DNA of 64,000 bases from [Mycobacterium] zoologicum (GTDB taxonomy: Bacteria > Actinomycetota > Actinomycetes > Mycobacteriales > Mycobacteriaceae). Made by a program: the position numbers and the translations under genes. Positions 45,138 to 53,707 of this stretch are shown here, in pieces. The stretch covers positions 4,260,825 to 4,324,824 of the forward strand of contig NZ_CP083985.1 in the NCBI RefSeq assembly GCF_020172665.1. The letters are read 5' to 3'. The notes under the pieces were generated by a model. That model was not told where the DNA came from and searched no databases. It was given only the letters and a program-made list of their open reading frames with translations. How positions within the stretch are numbered: position 1 is the first letter of the stretch; the number at the start of each line of letters is the position of its first letter.

Positions 45138-47972
45138 CTACGGCGTCGTGCCGGGCGTGCCCGTGCCGCCGTCGGTTGCGCCGGTACCGCCGGTGGCACC
45201 CGCGCCGCCGTTGACCGCACCGGCGTTGGTGCCGATCGACCCCGGCCCGGTGGGAAGGCTCGGCGTGACCACTGTGCCGCCGCCACCGCCGGCACCACCG
45301 GTGCCGTTGGCCGCGTCGCCCAGCCCGCCGTTACCGCCGTCGCCGCCGTCACCGCCGTGGACGTTGTTGACCGGGCCCGACGTGCTCGTGGTTCCACTGC
45401 TGATCGCCGCCGGCGGGGCGCCGGTGCCGGTCCAGCCCCAGCGGATGTCGCTGCCGTCGCCGCCCTTGCCGCCGGCACCGCCGTTGCCGCCGGTGCTGCC
45501 GGCACCGACACCGGTGCCGCCGTCGCCGCCGTCGCCGCCGAGGCCGCCGTTGGAGCCGGCAGCGAAGTCGTCGCTGCCACCGTTACCACCGGTACCACCG
45601 TTACCGGCGACGAAGCCGCTGCCGCCGTCGCCGCCGTCGCCGCCGGCACCGGTGACATTGGCCGCGACACCCAGGCTGGTGTTGCCGGCGCTGTCGATGT
45701 AGCCCAGCGGCTGCAGGTCCGGGCCCGCACCGCCGGTGCCACCATTGCCGCCGTTGGCGCCGTTACCGGCCTGCCCGGCCGCACCGCCGGCCGTGCCGGC
45801 ACCTGCCGCACCGCCGTCGCCGCCGTCACCACCGTCGCCACCCTTGGCTCCGACGCCGACGTTGTGGCCCTGCAGGGAATCGCCGCTGTCGCCGTGGTTG
45901 GTGTTACCGCCGTGGCCGCCGTTGGCCCCGTTGCCACCGGCGGCGCCGTTGCCGCCGTTGGAACCGATGCCGGTGGTGCCACCGCCGGCACCGCCGTTGC
46001 CGCCGTTGCCGCCGGTGCCGCCGTTGCCACCCGGGGTACCGTCGCCCGCCGCGTTGAAGGCGCCCTCGGCATTGATGCCGTCGGTGCCGGCCGCGCCGTT
46101 GCCTCCGATGGCGCCGTTGCCGGCGACGCCGCCGTTGCTGTCGGTGCCCGCGGTGCCGTTGGCCGAGGTGCCGCCGGCGGCACCGTTGCCGGCGTTACCG
46201 CCGCTACCGCCGTTACCGCCGGCGACGCTCGCCATCGTGGCGTTGGCGCCGGCGCCGCCGTCGGCGCCGTTACCGGCCGTGCCCGCGTTACCGGCGACGT
46301 TGGCGGCCAGCTCACCGGAGTTACCACCGTTGCCGGCGTCACCGCCGTTACCACCGGAGACGCCGTTGCCGTTGCCGTTGTTGGCGAAGCTGCCGGCGGT
46401 GCCCTTCACACCATTGCCACCGGAGCCGCCGTTGCCGCCGTCGCCCCACTTACCACCGTTACCACCGGCGCCACCGTTGCCGCCGCTGGTTCCGGCCAGG
46501 GCGGCGCTGTCGGCGGCCGCGTTGTAGCCCGCACCACCGACACCACCGTTGCCCGAGACCTCGGGGGTGATCACACCGTCGGAGCCCTTGGCGCCCGGAG
46601 CACTGCCGGTACCGCCTGCGCCGCCGAGACCAGCGGTTTGGCCCGGGTCGCCACCATTACCGGCGTTGCCACCGTTGGGGTGGGCCGCGGTACCCGCGGC
46701 GCCGTTGCCACCGTCGCCACCGAGCCCGACCGTGCCACCGTCGCCACCGTCGCCGCCCACACCCACGGTGCCGTTGGCTCCACTGCCGACGTGGTCTGCG
46801 GTACCCGCGGCACCGCCGTTACCGCCGACGCCACCGTTGGCGCCGTTGCCACCGTTACCGCCGTTGGTGCCGTTGCCGTCACCGTTGTTGTCGAAGGTGC
46901 CGTTGATGCCAGTCGCGCCGGCGCCACCGGTTCCACCGGTGCCACCCTTACCGCCGGCGCCACCGTTACCACCGTTACCGAGGATCTCGCCGCCCTTACC
47001 GCCGACACCACCGTTACCACCGTTGGCACCCTGCGTACCGCTGCCGCCGTTGCCGTCACCATTGTTGGCGAAACTGCCGGCCGCACCGGTCAGGCCGGTA
47101 CCACCGACACCACCGGCGCCGCCGTTACCGCCGTTACCGGTGTGCGGTCCGGCGTCGCCGCCGTTGCCACCCAGGCCACCCAGGGTCGCCGCGTAACCGT
47201 CGGTCGCATCCAGGCCGTGTCCACCGATACCGCCGTCGCCACCGTTGCCGATGCCCAGCAGGCCCATACCGTTGCCGCCGTTACCACCGGTGCCGGCCAA
47301 CACCACATTGCCGTTGCCGTCGACGAACGCGCTCGCACCGTTGCCGCCGGTGCCACCGAAGCCCATGACGCCACCACCGGCGCCGCCGTCGCCACCGGTG
47401 CCGGCGTAGGTCACGCCGTCGATCGTCACGGTCGAGTCCGCAGCCGCGGCACCGCCGGCACCGCCGTTACCGAACATGCCGGCCGCGCCACCGTCGGAAC
47501 CGTTGATGCCGTCGCCGCCGTCACCGAACCAGAAGCCACCGTCCTGGGCCGCAACCACCACACCCTGGTCGTTGACGTAAGCGTCCGCGCCGTTGCACAG
47601 CACGCCACACGAGTCACCGGTGGCGAACATCTGGTTCATCGGGTCCAGCCACCAGTCGTTGGCCGAATTGGAGACCAGCGCCTCCATCGGGTCATAGATC
47701 GCCTGGTACAGCGCGGAGTCGAAGGACAGCCACGCGTCCGGGTCACCGCTGAGCAGCCCGCCCAGATCACCGAGCGAGAACGCCGCCGAACCAGGAATCT
47801 CGATGTCAGAACCGAACCACGAGAAGGGGTCGAACAAGTCGAAGTCCGCCTGCGCAGGCGTCGCCACCAACGGCGTCATCCCGAACGCAAGAAACGCCCC
47901 CACCGACGTCGCTGCACCGGCCAACCGACGACGAACCGCCCGGGCGTCCTGACCACTATCCCGTTTCGACAT
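45138..47972 (-). CDS. PGRS glycine-repeat protein with Sec-type signal and no PE domain
   Basis: A 944-aa exported protein. Residues 1-42 form a signal peptide ([22 protein letters not shown] core, cleavage after AQA). A unique region of about 130 residues follows ([14 protein letters not shown]; a cysteine pair in [11 protein letters not shown]), then about 750 residues of GGxGGx repeats with interspersed NGNG and valine/alanine steps, typical of PGRS domains. The PE domain that starts PE_PGRS proteins is absent, so the type VII export signal is replaced by an apparent Sec signal. ATG at 47972 after AAGGTG. It ends at a perfect stem-loop. It separates two EthA-like genes. Role unknown. Confidence 0.88.
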   Translation of the reverse strand: MSKRDSGQDARAVRRRLAGAATSVGAFLAFGMTPLVATPAQADFDLFDPFSWFGSDIEIPGSAAFSLGDLGGLLSGDPDAWLSFDSALYQAIYDPMEALVSNSANDWWLDPMNQMFATGDSCGVLCNGADAYVNDQGVVVAAQDGGFWFGDGGDGINGSDGGAAGMFGNGGAGGAAAADSTVTIDGVTYAGTGGDGGAGGGVMGFGGTGGNGASAFVDGNGNVVLAGTGGNGGNGMGLLGIGNGGDGGIGGHGLDATDGYAATLGGLGGNGGDAGPHTGNGGNGGAGGVGGTGLTGAAGSFANNGDGNGGSGTQGANGGNGGVGGKGGEILGNGGNGGAGGKGGTGGTGGAGATGINGTFDNNGDGNGTNGGNGGNGANGGVGGNGGAAGTADHVGSGANGTVGVGGDGGDGGTVGLGGDGGNGAAGTAAHPNGGNAGNGGDPGQTAGLGGAGGTGSAPGAKGSDGVITPEVSGNGGVGGAGYNAAADSAALAGTSGGNGGAGGNGGKWGDGGNGGSGGNGVKGTAGSFANNGNGNGVSGGNGGDAGNGGNSGELAANVAGNAGTAGNGADGGAGANATMASVAGGNGGSGGNAGNGAAGGTSANGTAGTDSNGGVAGNGAIGGNGAAGTDGINAEGAFNAAGDGTPGGNGGTGGNGGNGGAGGGTTGIGSNGGNGAAGGNGANGGHGGNTNHGDSGDSLQGHNVGVGAKGGDGGDGGDGGAAGAGTAGGAAGQAGNGANGGNGGTGGAGPDLQPLGYIDSAGNTSLGVAANVTGAGGDGGDGGSGFVAGNGGTGGNGGSDDFAAGSNGGLGGDGGDGGTGVGAGSTGGNGGAGGKGGDGSDIRWGWTGTGAPPAAISSGTTSTSGPVNNVHGGDGGDGGNGGLGDAANGTGGAGGGGGTVVTPSLPTGPGSIGTNAGAVNGGAGATGGTGATDGGTGTPGTTP

Positions 47973-48431
47973 CCACACACCTTTTCTACTGTGGGAACGC
48001 CGCGTGCAATCTGCGACGTTCATTAACCGACCCTAAGTTGGCCCAGAAGTTACCAGACAGTCTGAACGAATGTCTAACTAATTTAGCCAAACTGTAAGTA
48101 TGTTGCGGCCTCGATTACGTGCCTTTTGTGAGCATTATCAGGTCAAACGGCCTTGACGGGTATGTCGACCTGAGTTCATTTCCCGGCACTCAACGGAGGA
48201 GGTCCCATACGCGTGAGGCGTGTGGGACGCCGCGAAGCTAAGCAGAAGAACTCCCGTGGTGTCCATTTTCGTGACCTGGCGGTTCGTATTGGTGCCCGGT
48301 CGGGCGTTCACTCAGGATCCGATCGGATTTACAAAAACAGTCTGTGAGCTGCGGATACCATCGGACGTGAAGACAGTCACTTAGAGTGCCCTGGCGAGAA
48401 TTCGATCACATTTAGACCACTAATTCGGAAT
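47973..48431. promoter_or_regulatory. Intergenic region upstream of the PGRS gene with stem-loop
   Basis: This 459-base stretch is AT-rich at its left part (about 48030-48120), where the PGRS promoter must lie. GTCCCATACGC at 48202-48212 pairs with GCGTGTGGGAC at 48218-48228 (one G-T pair) and is a likely terminator for the leftward monooxygenase transcript from 48432, about 200 bases after its stop. A short plus-strand frame from GTG 48213 overlaps the stem and is not called. Confidence 0.5.
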
Positions 48432-49901
48432 TTAGTCCTTGGGTCGCGACGAGGTGGAGGTGAACAGCAGGTGGCCGTCATCGACCCTGGTCCGCCGGAT
48501 GAACGCCGAATCCAGCAGGTAGTTGTCGTGCAGCCGCCACGGGCGGTGCGACCCGGCCCGGGGCAGGTGCTCCAGGGCGCGCAGGACATACCCGGAGAGC
48601 TGCCTCACCAGCGGCCGATCCTGGACGTGCGGGTCCGGTTCACGAGGAACCACGGTGTCAAACGCCTGAGAGTCCATGAAGTTGAGCACCCGGCAGACCG
48701 ACTCCGACACCAGGTCGGCCTTCAGGGTCCACGACGCGTTGCTGTAGCCGACGGTGAACGCCAGGTTCGGCACGCCGCTGAGCATCATGCCCCGGTAGGC
48801 CACCTTGTCGCGCGGGCTGATCGTTTCGCCGTCGCGGCTGATCTCGGCGCCGCCGAACAGCTGCAGGTTCAGCCCGGTCGCGGTGATGATCACATCGGCG
48901 GGCAGCTCATCGCCGGAGCTCAACCGAATCCCGGCCGGAGTGAACGCCTCGATCTCGTCGGTGACCACGTCAGCCCGGCCGGAGCTGATCGCCGCGAACA
49001 GGTCCCCGTCCGGAGCCAGGCACAACCGCTGGTCCCACGGCTGATAATCGGGGCCGAAGTGCTTGGCCACATCGAACCCCTCGGGCAGCCGCCGGCGGGC
49101 CATCCGCATCAGGGTCCTGCGCATGAAGTTCGGGAAGCGGCGACTCACCTGGTAGACGCCGACCTGTCCGACGATGTAGCCCCACCGATTGGCCCGGGCA
49201 GCGGCCCGGGCCGGCAGCAGCCGGTTGAGTCCGCGCGCCACCGGGTCGACCGAGCGCAGCAACCCGATGTAGCCCGGGGATCGCTGCACCATGGTGACGT
49301 GGCCGGCGCCGGAGGAGACCAGCGCCGGGACCAGCGTCACCGCGGTGGCCCCCGAGCCGATCACCGCGATCTTCTTGCCGGTGTAGTCCAGATCCGCCGG
49401 CCAGTGCTGCGGGTGGATGACCGGCCCGGTGAAGTCCTCAGCCCCCGCGAACTCCGGTGAGTAGGCGTCGTCGTAGTCGAAGTAACCGCTACAGGCGACC
49501 AGGAAACCGCAGGTGATCTCGACGGTCTCGCCGTCCCGGTCGATGGTCAGCCGCCAGCGTGCGTCGGTGTCGCTCCAGGCGGCGGCCACCAGTCGGTGGC
49601 TGTAGCGGATGTGGCCGTCGATGCCGTGCTCGGTGACGGTCTCGCGCAGGTAGTCCTGGATCGCCGCGCCGTCGACGATGGTGGTGTCGGACGTCCACGG
49701 TTTGAACCGGAAGGCGAAGGTGTACATGTCCGAGTCCGAGCGGATTCCCGGGTAGCGGAACAGATCCCAGGTGCCGCCCAGATCGGTGCGGCGTTCGAGA
49801 ATGGCATAGCTCTTCGACGGGCAGTGGCGCTGCAGATGCCACGCCGCGCTGATCCCGGAGATGCCAGCGCCGACGACCACGACGTCGAGGTGTTCGGCCA
49901 C
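48432..49901 (-). CDS. ethA: EthA-type Baeyer-Villiger monooxygenase, copy 2 (divergent from ethR)
   Basis: A 489-aa FAD/NADPH monooxygenase, exactly the length of M. tuberculosis EthA (Rv3854c). It has VVVVGAGISGISAAWHLQ, ERRTDLGGTWDLFRYPG, VIGSGATAVTLVPAL and PEGFDVAKHFGPDYQPWDQRLCL. The C-terminal 20 residues diverge from EthA and from copy 1. The GTG at 49901 faces ethR across 79 bases, the same divergent arrangement as Rv3854c-Rv3855, so positional orthology favours this copy. In M. tuberculosis EthA activates ethionamide and oxidises cell-wall ketones; substrate choice here is unknown. Confidence 0.92.
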   Translation of the reverse strand: MAEHLDVVVVGAGISGISAAWHLQRHCPSKSYAILERRTDLGGTWDLFRYPGIRSDSDMYTFAFRFKPWTSDTTIVDGAAIQDYLRETVTEHGIDGHIRYSHRLVAAAWSDTDARWRLTIDRDGETVEITCGFLVACSGYFDYDDAYSPEFAGAEDFTGPVIHPQHWPADLDYTGKKIAVIGSGATAVTLVPALVSSGAGHVTMVQRSPGYIGLLRSVDPVARGLNRLLPARAAARANRWGYIVGQVGVYQVSRRFPNFMRRTLMRMARRRLPEGFDVAKHFGPDYQPWDQRLCLAPDGDLFAAISSGRADVVTDEIEAFTPAGIRLSSGDELPADVIITATGLNLQLFGGAEISRDGETISPRDKVAYRGMMLSGVPNLAFTVGYSNASWTLKADLVSESVCRVLNFMDSQAFDTVVPREPDPHVQDRPLVRQLSGYVLRALEHLPRAGSHRPWRLHDNYLLDSAFIRRTRVDDGHLLFTSTSSRPKD

Positions 49902-49936
49902 GGGCAAACAGCGTAGCAATGCCCCACCCCCTACTC

Positions 49937-49980
49937 TCGACATACTGTTGATTTTCTCAACACGGTGTAAACTATCGACC
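49937..49980. promoter_or_regulatory. EthR operator and leaderless ethR promoter
   Basis: The palindrome TGTTGATTTTCTCAACA (49946-49962) has 6-bp arms. With degenerate outer half-sites TCGAC (49937) and GTAAA (49967) it repeats the 10-bp phasing seen at 45004-45038. On the plus strand TAAACT (49968-49973) is a -10 element 7 bases before the ethR GTG, so the operator overlaps the ethR promoter and the -35 region of the divergent monooxygenase. Confidence 0.75.
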
Positions 49981-50619
49981 GTGACCCCGCCCGGCCCGAC
50001 GCGAACCCGCAGCCGACGCTCCACACGCCCGTCCGGCGACGACCGCGAGCAGGCGATCCTGGCCACCGCCGAACGGCTGCTCGAGCAACGGCCACTGGCC
50101 GAAATCTCGGTCGATGACCTGGCCAAAGGTGCCGGCATCTCCCGGCCGACCTTCTATTTCTACTTCAAATCCAAAGACGCCGTGCTGCTTTCGCTGCTGG
50201 AGCCGTTGATCGCGTCGGCCGACTCGGAGTTCGTCGGTGCGGTGCAACGCCTGCCGACCGACCCGCGCCGGATCTGGCGCAGCGGCATCAAGGCGTTCTT
50301 CGTCGCGTTCACCTCGCACCGGGCGATCGCCCGGGCCGGCACCGAGGCGCTGGCCACCAGTCCGGAGTTCCGAGCGGTGTGGAACGGGTTCATGGGCAGG
50401 TGGATCGAGCAGACCGCCGCGATGATCACCGCTGAACGTGAACGTGGTGCGGCCCCGATCACCATCGACGCCGTGGACCTGGCGACGTCGCTGAATCAGA
50501 TGAATGAACGGACCATGATGGCCGCACTGGTGGCCGAGAAGCCGTCGGTGCCGCACGAGAAGGTGGTCGACACGCTGACCCACATCTGGGTGAGCAGCAT
50601 CTACGGTCAGGCGTCCTGA
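49981..50619 (+). CDS. ethR: TetR-family repressor EthR
   Basis: A 212-aa repressor (216 in M. tuberculosis). The recognition region SVDDLAKGAGISRPTFYFYFKSKDAVLL near residues 42-69 is nearly identical to EthR, and conserved C-terminal segments such as NQMNERTMMA and HIWVSSIYG support the assignment. EthR represses ethA and binds its operator cooperatively. The GTG start fits a leaderless transcript. Matching phased half-sites at both monooxygenase promoters suggest that it controls both copies. Confidence 0.94.
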   Translation: MTPPGPTRTRSRRSTRPSGDDREQAILATAERLLEQRPLAEISVDDLAKGAGISRPTFYFYFKSKDAVLLSLLEPLIASADSEFVGAVQRLPTDPRRIWRSGIKAFFVAFTSHRAIARAGTEALATSPEFRAVWNGFMGRWIEQTAAMITAERERGAAPITIDAVDLATSLNQMNERTMMAALVAEKPSVPHEKVVDTLTHIWVSSIYGQAS

Positions 50620-50620
50620 C

Positions 50621-51049
50621 TCAGAACTGAGCGACGCCGAATCCGCCCAGCAGCACCGCGAAGCCGCCGATCTCGCCGAGGATGAGCAACACCATGCCGG
50701 CCCGCAGGAACCAGCCGGGCCTCTCGAATTGGTTTGCGGTGTCCCGCAAGGCGCCGTGCAGCATGTAGCTGCCGATCGCGGTGACGAAGAAGTACACCAC
50801 CACCATCGCCGCGGTCATGTTCACCCAGGTGGGCCAGCCGCTGAGTTCGACGAAGACCGCGACCAACAGGGTGGCGAACGAATACATCAGCGCCGCCCGA
50901 TGCGCGATGTCGACGTAGATGTGGGCCTGGTGATTCTCCGAGGTGAGGATCTGCTGGTACTTCCAGACACCCAGCAACAGCGCCAGCAGGAACATCAGGC
51001 CCGCGGCAAGCAGAGTCACCTTGGTGTCGATCCCCAGCGTCAGCAGCAC
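50621..51049 (-). CDS. Four-helix membrane protein of unknown function
   Basis: A 142-aa integral membrane protein with four hydrophobic segments (about residues 8-28, 52-68, 75-95, 115-135) and short polar loops with histidines (ENHQAHIYVDIAHR). The GTG at 51049 starts 30 bases from the divergent F420 oxidoreductase gene. It is convergent with ethR, with one base between the stops. I do not recognise the family; a redox or transport partner is possible. Confidence 0.75.
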   Translation of the reverse strand: MLLTLGIDTKVTLLAAGLMFLLALLLGVWKYQQILTSENHQAHIYVDIAHRAALMYSFATLLVAVFVELSGWPTWVNMTAAMVVVYFFVTAIGSYMLHGALRDTANQFERPGWFLRAGMVLLILGEIGGFAVLLGGFGVAQF

Positions 51050-51079
51050 ACGGTGAGCCTAACGGCTAGGGTCGACAAG

Positions 51080-51928
51080 GTGCATTTTGCCTTCAAGACC
51101 TCACCGCAGAACACCACGTGGGCCGACATGCTCGCCGTCTGGCGCGCGGCCGACGATATCGACGTCTACGAGTCCGGCTGGACCTTCGACCACTTCTATC
51201 CGATCTTCACCGACTCCACCGGGCCGTGCCTGGAGGGCTGGACGACGCTGACGGCGCTGGCCCAGGCCACCACCCGGCTGCGGGTAGGCACCCTGGTCAC
51301 CGGGATCCACTACCGCCACCCCGCGGTGCTGGCGAATATGGCTGCCGCGCTGGACATCATCTCCGGCGGCCGGCTGGAACTGGGCATCGGCGCGGGTTGG
51401 AACGAGGAGGAGTCCGGCGCCTACGGCATAGAACTGGGCAGCATCAAGGAACGCTTCGACCGGTTCGAGGAGGCCTGCGAGGTGCTGGTCGGCCTGCTCA
51501 GCCAGGAGACGACGGACTTTGACGGCCGCTACTACCAGCTCAAGGGCGCGCGCAATGAGCCCAAGGGGCCACAACGTCCGCACCCGCCGATCTGCATCGG
51601 CGGCAGCGGCGAGAAGCGCACGCTGAAGATCACCGCGCGCTACGCCCAGCACTGGAACTTCGTCGGGGGCACGCCCGAGGAATTCGCCCGCAAGCGCGAC
51701 GTGCTGGCCGCCCACTGCGCCGACATCGGCCGGGACCCGAAGGAGATCCGGCTCTCCGCGCACCTGCGACTGGACCCGGAGCGCGACTACCGCAAGGTGA
51801 TCGATGACGCGGCGGCGTTTGGCGCCGAGGGCCTGGACCTGGCGATCGTGTATCTGCCGGTGCCCTATGACCCGGGCGTCCTGGAGCCGCTGGCCGAGGC
51901 GGCCCGGGATTCTGGACTGCTGGGCTGA
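51080..51928 (+). CDS. LLM-class F420-dependent oxidoreductase
   Basis: A 282-aa TIM-barrel protein of the luciferase-like family. Signatures include the early ESGWTFDHFYPI segment, LRVGTLVTGIHYRHPAVLANMAAALDIISGGRLELGIGAGWNEEE and PPICIGGSGEKRTLKITARYAQHWN. Mycobacterial members usually use cofactor F420 in place of FMN. The substrate is unknown. The GTG at 51080 (VHFAFKTSP) follows AGGGTC; longer in-frame readings overlap the divergent membrane gene and were rejected. Confidence 0.9.
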   Translation: MHFAFKTSPQNTTWADMLAVWRAADDIDVYESGWTFDHFYPIFTDSTGPCLEGWTTLTALAQATTRLRVGTLVTGIHYRHPAVLANMAAALDIISGGRLELGIGAGWNEEESGAYGIELGSIKERFDRFEEACEVLVGLLSQETTDFDGRYYQLKGARNEPKGPQRPHPPICIGGSGEKRTLKITARYAQHWNFVGGTPEEFARKRDVLAAHCADIGRDPKEIRLSAHLRLDPERDYRKVIDDAAAFGAEGLDLAIVYLPVPYDPGVLEPLAEAARDSGLLG

Positions 51929-51944
51929 GCTCCACCCAGACGGC

Positions 51945-52085
51945 TCACACGGCGAAGCGCAGCAACTCGTCGGCGGTGATCAGCCGTTCGTGCTTGGCCG
52001 GGAACTCGCGGCTGCGCAACGGGTGTCGCAGCAGCGACCAGGCCATCCGACCCATGCGGTAGCGGTATATCGGGTTGATGTGCAC
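51945..52085 (-). CDS. Small 46-aa basic protein (possible Rv3857c-like)
   Basis: A frame from GTG 52085 to TGA 51945 encodes 46 residues rich in arginine and aromatic residues (VHINPIYRYRMGRMAWSLLRHPL, then REFPAKHERLITADELLRFAV). The start is uncertain, since the frame is open for about 20 more codons without a start codon. The content looks protein-like, and a small gene (Rv3857c, about 64 aa) occupies the same place before gltD in M. tuberculosis. It may also be the remnant C-terminus of a larger gene. Function unknown. Confidence 0.45.
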   Translation of the reverse strand: MHINPIYRYRMGRMAWSLLRHPLRSREFPAKHERLITADELLRFAV

Positions 52086-52255
52086 GGCGCTGACCCCCGG
52101 CTCGGCCCAGAACGGAACAACACGGACGGTGTCAACGTGTGGCTAACACTGTTCGTGGTGCCGACCATTAGACACCCGCTCATTGGCTAACAGGGATCGA
52201 CTCGCCGGATTGTGATGTAGACGTTACTGATGTGACTGTTGTGTTTTTTGGTCCC

Positions 52256-53707
52256 TCAGTGGATTGCGACGGTCGTCGGCGCGATCGGAGCCGGCAACGC
52301 GGTGGTCCCCATCAGGTAGCGGTCCACCGCGGCCGCCGCGGCACGCCCCTCGGCGATCGCCCACACGATCAGGGACTGCCCCCGCCCCATGTCGCCCGCG
52401 ACGTAGACGCCCGGCACCCCGGTCGCGAACGAGGCATCACGCGTGACGTTGCCACGCGCGTTGAACTCCACGCCCAGATCGGTGAGCAATCCCGACCGCT
52501 CCGGGCCGACGAACCCCATGGCCAGCAGGACCAGGTCGGCTTCCAGTTCGAAGTCGGTGCCGTCCACCTTCTCGAAGGCACCGCCTCGCCGGCGCACCTC
52601 ATGGGCCCGCAACCCGGTCACCCGGCCGTCGCGCCCGATGAACTCCTCGGTGTTGACCGAGAACACCCGGTCACCGCCCTCCTCGTGCGCGGAGGTGGTC
52701 CGCATGACCAGCGGGTACATCGGCCACGGCGTCGAGGCGTCCCGGTTCTCCGGCGGGCGCGGCATGATCTCGAACTGGTGCACACACGTCCCGCCCTGGC
52801 GGTGCACGGTGCCCAGGCAGTCCGCGCCGGTGTCACCGCCGCCGATGATGATCACCTTCTTGTCCTTCGCGGTGATCGGCGGTTCGCTCATGTCGCCGGC
52901 CTGCACCCGATTGGCCCACGGCAGGAACTCCATCGCCTGGTGGATGCCCTCGAGTTCGCGGCCCGGCACCGGAAGGTCCCGCCACGCGGTCGCCCCGCCG
53001 GCCAGCACCACGGCGTCGAACTCGGCGCGCAGCCGCTCGGCGGTCATGTCGACGCCGACGTTCACGCCGGTCTCGAACGCGGTGCCCTCGGCGATCATCT
53101 GCGCCAAACGCCGGTCGATGATCCGCTTCTCCATCTTGAATTCCGGTATGCCATACCGCAGTAGCCCGCCGATGCGGTCGTCGCGCTCGAACACCGTCAC
53201 CGAATGTCCGGCCCGGGTGAGCTGCTGGGCGGCGGCGAGTCCGGCCGGCCCGGAGCCCACCACGGCGACCGTCTTCCCGGTGAGCATCGACGGCGCGATC
53301 GGGTCCGCCCAGCCCTCTTTGAACCCGCGTTCGACGATCTCGTACTCGACCTGCTTGATGGTCACCGGCGGCTGGTTGATGCCCAGCACACAGGCCGGTT
53401 CGCACGGTGCGGGGCACAGCCGCCCGGTGAAGTCCGGAAAGTTGTTGGTGGCGTGCAGCCGGTCGAACGCCTCGCGCCAGCGACCGGTGCGCACCAGGTC
53501 GTTCCACTCCGGGATCAGGTTCCCCAGCGGGCACCCGTTGTGGCAGAACGGGATACCGCAGTCCATGCAGCGCCCCGCCTGCTGACGGACGGTGTCCTCG
53601 GCGAGGTCCTCGTACACCTCGTTCCAGTCGCCGAGCCGCTGGGCGACCGGGCGCCGCAGCGGCAGGATCCGCTGGGTGTTGGTCAGAAAGCCTTTCGGGT
53701 CAGCCAT
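52256..53707 (-). CDS. gltD: Glutamate synthase (NADPH) small subunit
   Basis: A 483-aa NADPH-oxidising subunit (488 in M. tuberculosis). N-terminal cysteines for iron-sulfur clusters are in [17 protein letters not shown] and [15 protein letters not shown] binding is at [22 protein letters not shown] binding at [14 protein letters not shown], and the second FAD segment at [18 protein letters not shown]. The ATG at 53707 overlaps the end of gltB by 8 bases. Feeds electrons to GltB for glutamate formation. Confidence 0.96.
   Translation of the reverse strand: MADPKGFLTNTQRILPLRRPVAQRLGDWNEVYEDLAEDTVRQQAGRCMDCGIPFCHNGCPLGNLIPEWNDLVRTGRWREAFDRLHATNNFPDFTGRLCPAPCEPACVLGINQPPVTIKQVEYEIVERGFKEGWADPIAPSMLTGKTVAVVGSGPAGLAAAQQLTRAGHSVTVFERDDRIGGLLRYGIPEFKMEKRIIDRRLAQMIAEGTAFETGVNVGVDMTAERLRAEFDAVVLAGGATAWRDLPVPGRELEGIHQAMEFLPWANRVQAGDMSEPPITAKDKKVIIIGGGDTGADCLGTVHRQGGTCVHQFEIMPRPPENRDASTPWPMYPLVMRTTSAHEEGGDRVFSVNTEEFIGRDGRVTGLRAHEVRRRGGAFEKVDGTDFELEADLVLLAMGFVGPERSGLLTDLGVEFNARGNVTRDASFATGVPGVYVAGDMGRGQSLIVWAIAEGRAAAAAVDRYLMGTTALPAPIAPTTVAIH

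Noticed and set aside
45063..48026. Plus-strand open frame of 987 codons opposite the PGRS gene
   Set aside because: Mirror of the glycine-codon repeats giving an Ala/Val/Thr-rich product; the minus frame has a signal peptide, unique domain and PGRS repeats.
48213..48344. Frame of 43 codons starting at GTG after an AGGAGG-like run
   Set aside because: The start lies inside a terminator-like stem-loop and the basic product has no recognisable features.
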